A stretch of 64,000 nucleotides of DNA from Bacteroidaceae bacterium. Lineage in GTDB: Bacteria; Bacteroidota; Bacteroidia; Bacteroidales; Barnesiellaceae_A. Position numbers and translations under genes: made by a program. The stretch spans positions 1 through 64,000 of the forward strand of contig JAFXJY010000022.1 in the NCBI GenBank assembly GCA_017531985.1, read 5' to 3'. The notes under the pieces were generated by a model, which was not told the origin of the DNA, searched no databases, and was given only the letters and a program-made list of their open reading frames with translations. Positions 1 to 9,684 of the stretch are shown here, piece after piece (the first letter of the stretch is position 1; every line of letters begins with the position of its first letter).

Positions 1-2
1 AC

Positions 3-1841
3 AAAGAGAACCGCGATGCCTTCTACAAGATTCAAGAGATCACAGTACGCGGAACACAAAGCGAGACCGTAGAATTGCGTCGTCCCTTCGCCCAACTCAA
101 CATCGGTACCAACGACTATGAAGCATCGAAAAAAGCAGGTTACGAACCTAAATATTCGTCAGTAACGGTAAAAGGTCTTGGTAGCACACTCAACTTGTGG
201 GATGGAACAGTTGACGCTGCAAGAAATGAAATCACATTCGGATTCAACGACATTCCCACCGGAGAGACTTTCCCCGTAGACGATTATGAATACCTCGCCA
301 TGAACTATCTGCTCGTACCCGCCGAGCAAGAAGTTGTCGACATCGAGTTCTCTTATGGTGAGACAGCAACAGCCGAGAAGACCCGCACCGTAGGTTCAGT
401 ACCCGTACAACGCAACCACCGCACCAACATCTACGGCCAATTGCTCACAAGCGACGTAGACATCAATGTGGAAATCAAGCCTGCATACGATGAACCTGCA
501 TACGAAGTATCAGAATTTGCAAAGAGCAAAGGTGATATTAAAACAATGATTGAAAAAGCTCTTGCAGCAGGTGAGACTAATATTGTTATAAACGCTCTCA
601 ACGAAAATATCGGTGATCTTAATTATGCTTTTACCAAACAATTGGTTCCTACCGGAGTTACTGTAACACTTATGAATGCAATAGTAGAGGGTAAAAGCTA
701 TGGAAATGGTGTAAATGGCGATGTAATTTTTGAGAACTGCGTATTCACTCATACAGGTGCTTACTCTATCCATTTTGACAATGGTGCTGGTAATGTTACT
801 TTCAAGAATTGTGTCCTTTACGGTTGGAATTCTTTCGGTTCTACCTTGAATGGTGTCAACTTCTACGATAGTAAATTGTATGGCAATGGTAAATATGCAA
901 TCATTCGCTCTTATGTTGATCTTTATGTAGAGAATTGCTATTTCAACACCAAAGATGCTGATCATACTGACGTCTATAACGAAGGTGTTGAGGTTGTTAA
1001 TGGAGCAACAAAGACAGAGAAGAATTGTACATACTCAGAATATGTAGATAATGTTGTTGAGAATATTTTGGTTGGCGGTACTGTTGATATCGCAGAAGAT
1101 ATGACAGTTTCGGCAAACTCAAATATCCACACTCAAACAATTACTTCTGATGTTACAATCAATGGTAATGGTAAAACAATTGTATCAGTTGCCGAATCGG
1201 TTGACGATTTCCAATGGGAAGGTGGTACAATTCCTGCAATGTCAACAATATTCTCATCGGACAATGGTTCTACAGTAACTGTTAACGATCTTACTTTCAG
1301 CGGTACAATGTCGGCTTTGATGTTGGGACACTACCAAAATGCTACATACAACAACTATAACACAGTGTTGAATAATGTAAATGTAATCAATACCGAGGTA
1401 GTATCATTCAGTGCTGGCATTGCTCCTGCTGTTTGCATTTATGGTACTGCTACCTTGAACAATTGTAATATATATGGTACAACATTGTCGGAATTAGATA
1501 CCGACCCCATGTGGCCTGTATATGATGTTGCAGCAGTAAACTACTCTACAACAACGCTTAACAATAGCAAGATAGGTAGCTTCTACTTCTGGAATCAAGC
1601 AGCTCTTATTGTTAACAGTGGTTCAGTAATCGAAGAACTGATACTTCTTGGCAACATGAAGAATAGTAATAATAACAATTATATTAATATTAACGCCGGT
1701 GCTGAGGTTAAGGTAATAGATCTGTCAAAGGTTACTGATAAGAACCGTGTTAAAATTAATATCGAAGCTGGTGCAACCGTAGGTAAGATTGTTGCCAATG
1801 GTGTAGAATATGCATCGCTCGAAGAGTATAAAAATGCCTAA
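3..1841 (+). CDS. Fimbrillin-like (DUF6562-type) protein with C-terminal beta-helix, 5'-truncated by window edge
   Basis: The frame is open to the first complete codon at position 3, so the start and the expected lipoprotein signal lie outside the window. The beginning (ENRDAFYKIQ, then RRPFAQLN near position 81 and VPVQRNHRTNIYGQLLT near 400-440) matches the gene at 46291-48123, which has RPFAQLN and IPVQRNFRTNILGKLLT at the same places. From about nucleotide 510 the protein changes to short Asn/Val/Thr-rich strands of the form 'VTFKNCVLYG', 'TLNNCNIYG', typical of a right-handed parallel beta-helix, and the DNA becomes more AT-rich. The likely role is a surface or fimbrial tip/adhesin subunit (inference). 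A conserved motif and hairpin follow (1949-2004). Family membership is fairly sure; ligand unknown. Confidence 0.75.
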   Translation, partial: KENRDAFYKIQEITVRGTQSETVELRRPFAQLNIGTNDYEASKKAGYEPKYSSVTVKGLGSTLNLWDGTVDAARNEITFGFNDIPTGETFPVDDYEYLAMNYLLVPAEQEVVDIEFSYGETATAEKTRTVGSVPVQRNHRTNIYGQLLTSDVDINVEIKPAYDEPAYEVSEFAKSKGDIKTMIEKALAAGETNIVINALNENIGDLNYAFTKQLVPTGVTVTLMNAIVEGKSYGNGVNGDVIFENCVFTHTGAYSIHFDNGAGNVTFKNCVLYGWNSFGSTLNGVNFYDSKLYGNGKYAIIRSYVDLYVENCYFNTKDADHTDVYNEGVEVVNGATKTEKNCTYSEYVDNVVENILVGGTVDIAEDMTVSANSNIHTQTITSDVTINGNGKTIVSVAESVDDFQWEGGTIPAMSTIFSSDNGSTVTVNDLTFSGTMSALMLGHYQNATYNNYNTVLNNVNVINTEVVSFSAGIAPAVCIYGTATLNNCNIYGTTLSELDTDPMWPVYDVAAVNYSTTTLNNSKIGSFYFWNQAALIVNSGSVIEELILLGNMKNSNNNNYININAGAEVKVIDLSKVTDKNRVKINIEAGATVGKIVANGVEYASLEEYKNA

Positions 1842-1948
1842 TAATTCTTATCGATAAATCGATATAAGAAGAACTTGTTTTTCATGTTAAGCCTCCATTA
1901 AAAGGATAATGAGGTAAAAAAACAAGAATATGAAAGCAAGATAGAAAA

Positions 1949-2004
1949 AATATATTTTTCAATTCAATGAAAGAGTGCTGTTGCGAGTGATTCGTGGCAG
2001 CATT
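1949..2004 (+). terminator. Conserved motif plus hairpin, probable terminator, copy 1
   Basis: A 21-nt motif (1949-1969, core TATTTTTCAATTC) is followed by a hairpin at 1974-2004 with a 14-bp stem (three or more G-U pairs) and a TGA loop, then CGTTTT. The same motif and a hairpin with the same apical CGAG-TGA-TTCG follow the paralogous gene at 48187-48244, but the basal stem there has different bases that still pair. A rho-independent terminator is the simplest reading; the identical upstream motif suggests a wider function. Confidence 0.7.
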
Positions 2005-2056
2005 CGTTTTATTAATGCATGCGGGAGTGTAAATGTTCATTAAACAGACAATTTTT

Positions 2057-2089
2057 TTTGAGGTTCACAAAACTTATTTCGTACCTTTG
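2057..2089 (+). promoter_or_regulatory. Bacteroidota promoter for the DUF5686 gene
   Basis: TTTG at 2057-2060, a 21-nt spacer and TACCTTTG at 2082-2089 match the Bacteroidota sigma-ABfr consensus TTTG-N19-21-TAnnTTTG. Transcription would begin near 2096, about 35 nt before the ATG at 2131. Confidence 0.75.
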
Positions 2090-2130
2090 TCGGTGATATA
2101 TAGTCGAAGAATTGCAAAGCCGTAAGACCG

Positions 2131-4710
2131 ATGAAACTTCACACTCATGCCTATGTGCGACATGTTTTGTTGACGATATTGTTGCTCGCTTGTGTAACAA
2201 TATCGGCGGCACAAGCTACAACTACCCTTCGAGGCGTGGTGCTTGACTCGTTGACACAAGAGCCTCTGTCGCATGTATCGGTGGTGCTTGTGGGTAGCGA
2301 CCGCGGTGTGAAGACCGATGTCGATGGCAAGTTTACGATAACTACCACGAGCGATTTCAGTCATGTGCATTTTTCGTTGTTGGGTTATACTCCGGTCGAT
2401 AAGAGTGTGCGAAAGGGGCGAAACAATAAGTTGAAAGTGTGGCTGACTCCCGAGGCGATTACTCTTGAAGAGGTGCTTGTGCGTCCCGGTAAGGAGCGGT
2501 ATAGCAAGAAGAACAACCCTGCGGTTGACTTGGCTCGTCGGCTGATAGCTACTCGTAGCGAGGGTGATGTGGAGAACGAGTATCCCTACTTCACGCAGCG
2601 TAAGTACGAAAAGACAACCTTTGCGTTCGATAACTTCGATGCCGGAATGCGAGCCAATCCGGTGTTTCGTTCCATTCCATTCATATCGTCCTATGCCGAT
2701 ACATCGGATGTAACTTACAAGCCTATCCTCAATGTAGCCATTCAAGAGCGAGTTGTCGACTATTATTTTCGTCGCGAACCCAAGGCGGTGCGTGAAGTTG
2801 TCACCGGAGTGCGACGTTCGGGGCTTGAAGGCTTTATCGATGCCGAGAACATGCAGTCGTATGCCGGAGAAATGTTTCGCGAGATAGATTTGTATAGCAA
2901 TGATATAACACTCTTTGACCAGCAGTTTGTCAGTCCGTTGTCGGAGTATGGGGTATCGTTCTACAAATATTATCTGTTGGATACCCTCGATATCGATGGC
3001 GAACGGTGCATCGATCTTGGATTTGCTTCGTACAACACGCAGTCATTTGGATTTGCAGGACATCTCTATGTGGTTGTTACCGATTCAAGTTACTTTGTGA
3101 AGCGTGCCAGATATACCGTTCCGCGTGATATAAACATGAACTATGTTAGTCGTATGATATTGCAGCAGGACTATGCACGCGACTCGTTGGGTAATCGTAT
3201 AAAGGTGTACGACGATGTGGTAGCGGAGTTCCGCATAGCAGAGGGTATGCCCGGTCTGTATGCCCGACGTACGGTTCATTACTCTCACTTTGCCATGCAA
3301 GAACCCGAAGTGGAGGGGATTTTTGACGGGATGAACCGAGAGGTAATCCTTGATGGAGCCATGTCGAGGGATGAAAACTACTGGGTGTCGCATCGACCCG
3401 TAGCCTTGCGAGTGCAGGAAGATGCTGTGGGAGAGATAACGCGGCGATTGCGTGAGATTCCGGCTGTAAAGGCTGTTGCCAAGGTGTTGCATACACTCTT
3501 TACCGGCTACATAGCCACCCATCCGCTCGATGAAGAAAGTAGGTTTGATATAGGTCCGGTCAACTCCTTTATAAGTGGCAACAGTATTGAAGGCGTGCGA
3601 CTGAAAGTAGGTGGTACGACAACAGCTCGGCTGCATCCTCACTTGTTTGCATCGGGTTATGTGGGGTATGGATGTGATGATGAAAAATGGAAATATGGAG
3701 CATCGCTCGAGTATTCATTCAATCGCAAGCGTCACTCGCCGCTCGAATATCCTATACGCTCGGTCAAGGCCTTTTATAGTTACGAGCTTAACTATTTGTC
3801 GCAGAAGTATATGCACACGTCACGCGACAACTTTGTGCTATCATTGCGACGCTTGCCCGACTACAATGCTACCTACCAGCGGACGTGTGGTATTGCCTTT
3901 AAGTATGAATTTGCCGGAGGATTTTCGCTTGATCTGGGCATACGCAACGAACGACAGGAGAGTACACCCTACCTGCCCTTTGAGGTGTGTCGGCCTCATG
4001 GTGAAGTGACATCGTTATCCTCGTTTAGTCAGACGGTGGGCGAGGTGTGCATGCGGTATTCGCCGGTCGAGAAATTTCTCATGTCCTACGGTGAGCGTCG
4101 CACCATTACCAACGATGCTCCGGTACTGAGCTTGCGACATATCTTTGCCATCAAGGGGTGGGGGAGTGACTATACCTATCATCACACCGAGTTGGCAGTA
4201 TCGAAGCGATTCAGGATGTCGAAGTTGGGCTATGCCGATGTGATACTCAAAGCCGGCAAGGTGTGGAATGATGTGCCTTATCCGTTGCTCATCATCCCCT
4301 ATGCCAATATCTCCTATACCATACAACCCGAGTCGTTCTCGTTGCTCTCGCCTATGGAGTTTCTGCTCGACCAATATGCCTCGTGGGATGCAACCTACTA
4401 TGCCAATGGACTGCTCCTGAATCGCATACCCTACATCAACCGGTTGCGATTGCGTGAGGTGATCTCTTTCCGCGGAATATACGGAACGATAAGAGATACC
4501 AACTACTACCCCGAGCAGACGGGGCTGTTCCGTTTCAACTCGGAGTGGAACGTAAAGCGAATGGAGCGTATGCCTTACATGGAGTTGGGTGTAGGACTTG
4601 ATAATATATTGACCCTCCTACGAGTGGAGTATGTTTTTCGCCTCACCTATCGTGACGCCCCCGGAGTGGATCGTGGAGGAGTGCGGGTGGCACTTCATCT
4701 CTCCTTTTGA
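2131..4710 (+). CDS. DUF5686 / carboxypeptidase-regulatory-like outer-membrane protein
   Basis: An 859-residue protein with an N-terminal signal peptide (LLTILLLACVTISAAQA, cleavage near residue 28). Residues about 32-110 form a CarboxypepD_reg-like beta-sandwich (LRGVVLDSLTQEPLSHVSV...DGKFTI), the domain often found at the N terminus of Bacteroidota outer-membrane proteins. The rest is rich in alternating aromatic beta strands and ends in LHLSF, a terminal aromatic as expected for a beta-barrel inserted by BAM. This is the plan of the DUF5686 family, whose biochemical role is not established. It has its own promoter at 2057-2089; the GNAT gene starts 24 bp downstream and is probably cotranscribed. 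Confidence 0.85.
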   Translation: MKLHTHAYVRHVLLTILLLACVTISAAQATTTLRGVVLDSLTQEPLSHVSVVLVGSDRGVKTDVDGKFTITTTSDFSHVHFSLLGYTPVDKSVRKGRNNKLKVWLTPEAITLEEVLVRPGKERYSKKNNPAVDLARRLIATRSEGDVENEYPYFTQRKYEKTTFAFDNFDAGMRANPVFRSIPFISSYADTSDVTYKPILNVAIQERVVDYYFRREPKAVREVVTGVRRSGLEGFIDAENMQSYAGEMFREIDLYSNDITLFDQQFVSPLSEYGVSFYKYYLLDTLDIDGERCIDLGFASYNTQSFGFAGHLYVVVTDSSYFVKRARYTVPRDINMNYVSRMILQQDYARDSLGNRIKVYDDVVAEFRIAEGMPGLYARRTVHYSHFAMQEPEVEGIFDGMNREVILDGAMSRDENYWVSHRPVALRVQEDAVGEITRRLREIPAVKAVAKVLHTLFTGYIATHPLDEESRFDIGPVNSFISGNSIEGVRLKVGGTTTARLHPHLFASGYVGYGCDDEKWKYGASLEYSFNRKRHSPLEYPIRSVKAFYSYELNYLSQKYMHTSRDNFVLSLRRLPDYNATYQRTCGIAFKYEFAGGFSLDLGIRNERQESTPYLPFEVCRPHGEVTSLSSFSQTVGEVCMRYSPVEKFLMSYGERRTITNDAPVLSLRHIFAIKGWGSDYTYHHTELAVSKRFRMSKLGYADVILKAGKVWNDVPYPLLIIPYANISYTIQPESFSLLSPMEFLLDQYASWDATYYANGLLLNRIPYINRLRLREVISFRGIYGTIRDTNYYPEQTGLFRFNSEWNVKRMERMPYMELGVGLDNILTLLRVEYVFRLTYRDAPGVDRGGVRVALHLSF

Positions 4711-4734
4711 TAAACCTTTTATACATTATATAAT

Positions 4735-5256
4735 ATGTTGACTTACCGTGATGCTACCTTGCAGGATGTTGCTCTCATTCGCTCACTCGCCGATGGCGTG
4801 TGGCAGGAGACTTATGCCGATATTCTCTCGCCCGAACAGATAGAGTATATGTTTGAGATGATGTATAGTCGAGATAATCTTACTATCCAGATGCGTGACC
4901 GACATCATCACTTTCTCATTATTATGCAAGATGATGTTCCTTGTGCCTATATATCTGTCGAACCATTGGGCTGCGGGCGATATAATTTTCAGAAGATATA
5001 CGCTCGGCGTGAGGTGCATGGTTGTGGCGTGGGACGTTATATGATAGAGCGAGGAGTGGAATGGGTGCTAAGGCAAGAGATGCTCGCTCCCTCGTCGCGG
5101 GATGGAAAAGTCGTTGTCGAACTCTTTGTCAATCGTCGCAACCCGGCAGTGGGTTTCTATCGCCACATGGGGTTTGACATCGTTGCCACACGCGATCATG
5201 CCATCGGCAATGACTTCTACATGAACGATTACATCATGGAACGAGTGGTTAAGTGA
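4735..5256 (+). CDS. GNAT family N-acetyltransferase
   Basis: A 173-residue single-domain protein of usual GNAT length. It opens with YRDATLQDVALIRSLADGVW (alpha1), has the acetyl-CoA loop motif around residues 85-103 (IYARREVHGCGVGRYMIERG, the Q/RxxGxG/A motif in the form RREVHGCGVG), and ends with the RNPAVGFYRHMGF element near residue 135-148 that closes the fold. The acceptor substrate cannot be predicted. It follows the DUF5686 gene by 24 bp and ends before a strong terminator at 5308-5345. Confidence 0.9.
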   Translation: MLTYRDATLQDVALIRSLADGVWQETYADILSPEQIEYMFEMMYSRDNLTIQMRDRHHHFLIIMQDDVPCAYISVEPLGCGRYNFQKIYARREVHGCGVGRYMIERGVEWVLRQEMLAPSSRDGKVVVELFVNRRNPAVGFYRHMGFDIVATRDHAIGNDFYMNDYIMERVVK

Positions 5257-5307
5257 TAATATTCAACGTCGACAAGCAGTAGAGACTCGCTTCACTCATG
5301 AGCAATA

Positions 5308-5345
5308 ACAACGACGGCTGCCTCGTATGGGGCAGCCGTCGTTGT
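5308..5345. terminator. Bidirectional terminator between the GNAT gene and aspA
   Basis: A perfect 15-bp GC-rich stem (5308-5322 with 5331-5345) with an 8-nt loop lies between two convergent genes, followed by CTTTATT on the plus strand and preceded by TTATTG-type sequence on the other. It should end transcription from both sides. Confidence 0.85.
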
Positions 5346-5365
5346 CTTTATTCTAATGCAAACGA

Positions 5366-6790
5366 TTAGTGTTTGGGTTTGATATCAAATTTTACAGGAT
5401 GCAACATATTCTCGGGGCTGAGGATAGTGTCAAGTTCTTCCTTAGTGATAATATCATGTTCGAGAACGAGATCATACACGCTGCGACCAGTTTCGAGAGC
5501 CTCTTTGGCAATCTTAGTAGAGTTCTTGTAACCGATAACGGGGTTGAGAGCTGTAACGATACCGATGCTGTTGTGAACCATTGCACGGCAATGTTCTTCG
5601 TTGGGAGTGATACCCTCGATACAACGAGTAACGAGTGTGTCAAAACCGTTACGCATCAAGTCGATCGACTCGAAGCAGCATTGAGCCATAACAGGTTCCA
5701 TAGCGTTCAACTCCATTTGAGCAGAGTCGCCAGCCATAGTAACGCACAATTCGTTACCCATCACTTTGTAGCAAATCTGGCTCATAACCTCGGGGATAAC
5801 GGGGTTGACCTTACCGGGCATGATAGACGAACCGGGTTGCATGGGAGGCAAGTTGAACTCGGCCAGACCGCAACGAGGACCGCAAGCGAGCAAGCGAAGG
5901 TCATTACATATCTTGTTTACTTTCACAGCAAGACGTTTCAAAGCCGAAGCGTAACCTACCATGCAAGAAGTATCGGAAGTGGCACCTACGAGGTCGGCTG
6001 AGAGCTTAAATTGGAGACCGGTGATGTCGCACATAGCTTTCACACACTTCTCGGCGTAGCCCGGCTCGGCACATATACCAGTACCAATAGCAGTAGCACC
6101 CATGTTGACAGTGAGGAAGTCCTCAGCAGCGTGGTTGAGGTGTGCTATTTCGTCGGTAAGTATGCTGGCAAATCCATGGAAAGTCTGACCCAATGTCATA
6201 GGTACAGCATCTTGAAGTTGAGTACGACCCATCTTTATGACATGAGCCATTTCGTCACCCTTCTTGTTGAGGGCATCGATGAGACGTTGCAAGTGAGGCA
6301 TAAACTCAACGTGTGAGTAATAGAGACCTACATGGATGGCAGTAGGATAAGCATCGTTGGTCGATTGGGCACAGTTAACATGATCGTTGGGTGAGCAATA
6401 CTGGAACTCGCCACGCTTGTGACCCATCAGGTCAAGGGCACGGTTGGCAATTACCTCATTGGCATTCATGTTGGTAGTAGTACCGGCACCACCTTGTATC
6501 ATATCGATGGGGAATTGGTCATGGTGTTGTCCATCGAGTATTTCTTGGCAAGCTGTAATGATGGCATTGGCTTGCTCGTCGGTGAGCAGACCTAACTCAT
6601 GGTTGGCTTTGGCAGCTGCCATCTTGGTGATAGCAAGACCATTGATAAACTTGGGATATTCATTCAAATGGAACTTGCTGATAGGGAAGTTCTCGATACC
6701 ACGAAGCGTTTGTACACCGTACAGAGCCTCTGCGGGGATTTCTCTTGCACCGAGCAAATCGCTCTCAATGCGAAATTCTGTCTCTTTCAT
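5366..6790 (-). CDS. aspA: Aspartate ammonia-lyase (aspartase)
   Basis: A 474-residue cytosolic enzyme of the aspartase/fumarase superfamily that converts L-aspartate to fumarate and ammonia. It shows the family signature GSSIMPGKVNP at residues 320-330 on the flexible SS-loop, the substrate-binding GAGTTTNMNANEV near 101-113 and the STNDAYPT segment near 143-150. The start MKETEFRIESDLLGAREIP is typical of AspA rather than of class II fumarase. In anaerobic Bacteroidales it can supply fumarate for fumarate respiration. It is monocistronic, between a terminator (5308-5345) and its own promoter (6894-6925). A role as fumarase is the main alternative and is less likely. Confidence 0.9.
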   Translation of the reverse strand: MKETEFRIESDLLGAREIPAEALYGVQTLRGIENFPISKFHLNEYPKFINGLAITKMAAAKANHELGLLTDEQANAIITACQEILDGQHHDQFPIDMIQGGAGTTTNMNANEVIANRALDLMGHKRGEFQYCSPNDHVNCAQSTNDAYPTAIHVGLYYSHVEFMPHLQRLIDALNKKGDEMAHVIKMGRTQLQDAVPMTLGQTFHGFASILTDEIAHLNHAAEDFLTVNMGATAIGTGICAEPGYAEKCVKAMCDITGLQFKLSADLVGATSDTSCMVGYASALKRLAVKVNKICNDLRLLACGPRCGLAEFNLPPMQPGSSIMPGKVNPVIPEVMSQICYKVMGNELCVTMAGDSAQMELNAMEPVMAQCCFESIDLMRNGFDTLVTRCIEGITPNEEHCRAMVHNSIGIVTALNPVIGYKNSTKIAKEALETGRSVYDLVLEHDIITKEELDTILSPENMLHPVKFDIKPKH

Positions 6791-7118
6791 GTCTGTTCAG
6801 ATATATTTAAGGTTTATTGTTTGTTATTCTCTTAGCAATGTGAGTGTCATGCTATATTGTTATTTGCAACAAAGACAGACACACTTTGCTCCGCAAAGTT
6901 ACACCCATTGCGTGAATAAACCAAATTTTATGGATGGATAAATTAAAGAAATACGCAAATATGTGGTTACAACTGTTGCATTATTGGGTATCTGTGAGAG
7001 TCGGTCGGTACAACAAATAATCCAATTATTCCATTAGCACTGCTATCATGTGGCAGGATGTAGGCATTCTTATGTACTAATGTATATCGGAGAAAGTAGT
7101 TGTTGACCTTTCCTAATA
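6791..7118. other. Intergenic region between aspA and hemW
   Basis: These 328 bp hold the aspA promoter (6894-6925) and aspA leader. I see no convincing gene; 6960-7118 downstream of hemW has no clear terminator. Confidence 0.6.
6894..6925 (-). promoter_or_regulatory. aspA promoter
   Basis: Read on the minus strand, TTTG (complement of 6922-6925), a 20-nt spacer and TAACTTTG (complement of 6894-6901) match the Bacteroidota promoter consensus. The leader to the aspA start at 6790 would be about 100 nt. Confidence 0.75.
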
Positions 7119-8252
7119 TTAGTCTGTCGCAACAAATAGGTCGCTGATGATGCTGTCGCTGATGAAGAGACCTTGTCGGGTAATGTGTAGGTATCCGTCG
7201 CTTAGCTCCATATTGCCACAAATTATGTGGGGGGCAGCCATGCTGTACATATAGTCGATAAGCGAGGAGTCAAATTGAGCCTTACATTGTGCTATATTGA
7301 TGCCTCGGCGAGTGCGTAAGCGAGTGAGTAACATGTCGTGATAGCGGTCGGTAGGTGTGAGTCGTTCCTCATCGTAGCAACATTTGCCGTTTTCTATTGC
7401 ATCGATGTAGGTCTGAGTGTCGGCAGGGTTGTATCGTCGCGATGAGCCATCGTAGCTGTGTGCAGCTGCTCCCAGGCCGAGGTAGGGTGTATCGTCCCAG
7501 TAGGAGGAGTTGTGACGGGCTTCGTGATGAGCAAGGGCAAAGTTGGATATTTCGTATTGTCGGTAGCCTGCCGCTTCTAAGCGTTCTATCAGCATTGTGT
7601 ACATAGCTAAGGATAACTCCTCGTTACACTCTTGTACACGACCTTGTTCTCTGAGTTGCATCAACGCCGTACCCTCTTCGTAGATAAGTGCGTAGGCCGA
7701 CAAGTGTTGTACGCCCAATGATAAAGCCCTGTCGATGTTGTACTGCCACATATCTAATGTTTGTCCCGGCAACCCGTAGATGAGGTCGATGCTGATGTTG
7801 TCGTAGCCGGCTTCTTGACAACGTCGAACGGCATCGATAGCACCTTGTGCCGAGTGCCGGCGGCGAAGAAAACGTAAGTCGTTGTCGTCGAAACTCTGTA
7901 TGCCCATGCTGATGCGGTTGATGGGAAGAGAGCGTAGTCCTTCGATATATTGGGGCGATAAGTCATCGGGGTTGCATTCGATGGTTATCTCTTGACTGCG
8001 ATTGAGTTGTACATATTGTGCGATGTGGTTAAACAGTCGTTGCAGCCGTTCGATGCTGAGTTGCGAAGGTGTTCCACCCCCTATATAAATAGTAGTGATG
8101 GGCGTACCTTGCAGCTCGTTCACACGCAAGTCCAACTCGTGACACAGTGCATCAATGTATCGTTCTTGTATCGACATGTCGACACCCGAATGAAAATCGC
8201 AGTAGATGCAACGAGTGCGACAAAAGGGGATGTGTAGGTATAGTCCGGCCAT
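7119..8252 (-). CDS. hemW: HemW-like radical SAM heme chaperone
   Basis: A 377-residue radical SAM protein. The cluster motif CxxxCxxC is at C11, C15 and C18 (CRTRCIYC) and is followed by the GGGTPS motif (IYIGGGTPSQL). The sequence GLPGQTLDMWQYNIDRAL and the C-terminal HemN-like domain are as in HemW, formerly annotated as oxygen-independent coproporphyrinogen III oxidase. The very early CxxxCxxC favours HemW (heme chaperone) over HemN (which has a longer N terminus). It begins 13 bp after the MATE gene on the same strand, so the two are probably cotranscribed. Confidence 0.87.
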   Translation of the reverse strand: MAGLYLHIPFCRTRCIYCDFHSGVDMSIQERYIDALCHELDLRVNELQGTPITTIYIGGGTPSQLSIERLQRLFNHIAQYVQLNRSQEITIECNPDDLSPQYIEGLRSLPINRISMGIQSFDDNDLRFLRRRHSAQGAIDAVRRCQEAGYDNISIDLIYGLPGQTLDMWQYNIDRALSLGVQHLSAYALIYEEGTALMQLREQGRVQECNEELSLAMYTMLIERLEAAGYRQYEISNFALAHHEARHNSSYWDDTPYLGLGAAAHSYDGSSRRYNPADTQTYIDAIENGKCCYDEERLTPTDRYHDMLLTRLRTRRGINIAQCKAQFDSSLIDYMYSMAAPHIICGNMELSDGYLHITRQGLFISDSIISDLFVATD

Positions 8253-8265
8253 GGAATATAGACTA

Positions 8266-9588
8266 TTAACTTTTGAGTAGATACACGTCTTCGAGACGAT
8301 GAGTCATTAAATACTGGAATATTCCACGCAACACCATGTAGGAGGTAAACGCCAACCACAGAGCGTTGTTGCCGATGATGGGCTGCAAACCGTAGAAAAG
8401 TGCGAAGAAAGCTACGGTGGATAGTAACATGGCGTTACGCATGACACGCGTGAGTGTGGCACCCACCATAACACCATCGAGTAGGAAGGGAATTGAGCAA
8501 GCCAAAGGTATGGCGATAACCCATCCTATATACTTGCCTGCGAGGTCGATGAGTTGCGAGGCATTTGCTTGGTTGGCATCGACAAAAATGCCCAATAACT
8601 CTCGCCACCATCCTAAGTAGGCACCCACAAAAACGATGGCAATACCCACGCTCCATCCGATGCACAGTCGTACGCATTTTCGCAGTGAGGTCGCATCTTT
8701 TGCTCCGGTGAAACGTCCGGTCAAGGCCTCGGCAGCATAGGCAAATCCGTCGCTCATATATGAGAAAAGGGTGAAAAGTTGCATCAGCAAGGTATTTACC
8801 GCCAGAATTTGCTCGTCCATGCGAGCCGATATGGCAGTGAAGAATGTGTAGACAATGACGATGCAGAATGTGCGTATCATTATATCGCCATTTACAGCGA
8901 AGAAACGAGTGAAAGCTGTGCGGTCAAAGACCTCGGAGATTGTAACCTTGACAAATGTGTGGCGGAACTTGGCAAAAAGCAGCATGGTAGCCAATACAAC
9001 ACCACACCATTGTGCCACTACCGAGGCTTGTGCCACACCCACTATGCCCATGTCAAGACCGAAAGCAAAAGCGAAACTACATATAATGTGTATCACATTG
9101 ACAGTAACAGCTACAATCATGGGAATGATAGCATTCTGCATGCCGGTGAACCATCCGTTAAGGGCAAAGAGCAGGATACCTGCCGGCACAGCCCATATAC
9201 GCATGTAGAAGTAGTCGGCTACCAGCTCATTTCCGTTCATAGCCCACAACGATGCTTCGCCCAGAGGATATTGCAACAGTAGTACTGCCACACCCAAAAC
9301 GGCAGCTATCACAATGGCTCGTAACAACATACGAGTACATTCGGCACGATTTTCGGCACCAAAGGCCTGTGCAGTGAGTCCGCTTGTACCCATGCGAACA
9401 AATGCACAATTCCAGTAGATGAAATTGAAGATAGAGACTCCGATGGCCAATGCCCCGATGGTAGCAGCCGAATGTTCACTATTGTAATGCCCGGCAATGG
9501 CAGTACTCACTATACCCATCAGTGGTACGGTGATGTTAGATATAATATTGGGTATTGCCAAGCGGATTATTTCGCGATTCATTTTCAT
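8266..9588 (-). CDS. MATE family efflux transporter
   Basis: A 440-residue inner-membrane protein with about twelve hydrophobic segments and the MATE N-terminal pattern IRLAIPNIISNITVPLMGIVSTAIAG. Length is normal for the family (DinF/NorM-like). It would export organic cations or drugs in exchange for Na+ or H+; the substrate is unknown. It is the first gene of a two-gene unit with hemW. A weak minus-strand TACCTTCG (complement of 9593-9600) lies just before the start but lacks a clear -33 box. Confidence 0.88.
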   Translation of the reverse strand: MKMNREIIRLAIPNIISNITVPLMGIVSTAIAGHYNSEHSAATIGALAIGVSIFNFIYWNCAFVRMGTSGLTAQAFGAENRAECTRMLLRAIVIAAVLGVAVLLLQYPLGEASLWAMNGNELVADYFYMRIWAVPAGILLFALNGWFTGMQNAIIPMIVAVTVNVIHIICSFAFAFGLDMGIVGVAQASVVAQWCGVVLATMLLFAKFRHTFVKVTISEVFDRTAFTRFFAVNGDIMIRTFCIVIVYTFFTAISARMDEQILAVNTLLMQLFTLFSYMSDGFAYAAEALTGRFTGAKDATSLRKCVRLCIGWSVGIAIVFVGAYLGWWRELLGIFVDANQANASQLIDLAGKYIGWVIAIPLACSIPFLLDGVMVGATLTRVMRNAMLLSTVAFFALFYGLQPIIGNNALWLAFTSYMVLRGIFQYLMTHRLEDVYLLKS

Positions 9589-9684
9589 GTCGCGAAGGTA
9601 ATACTTTTTACTTTATCATGCGATGTGTTAAGTGCCAATAGTAATAAAAAAACTTTATTCGTGCCATCTTATGTATAAATTAAG

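Noticed and set aside
5369-6001. 210-codon plus-strand frame opposite aspA
   Set aside because: aspA on the minus strand has clear catalytic signatures, a promoter and a terminator; the antisense frame has none.
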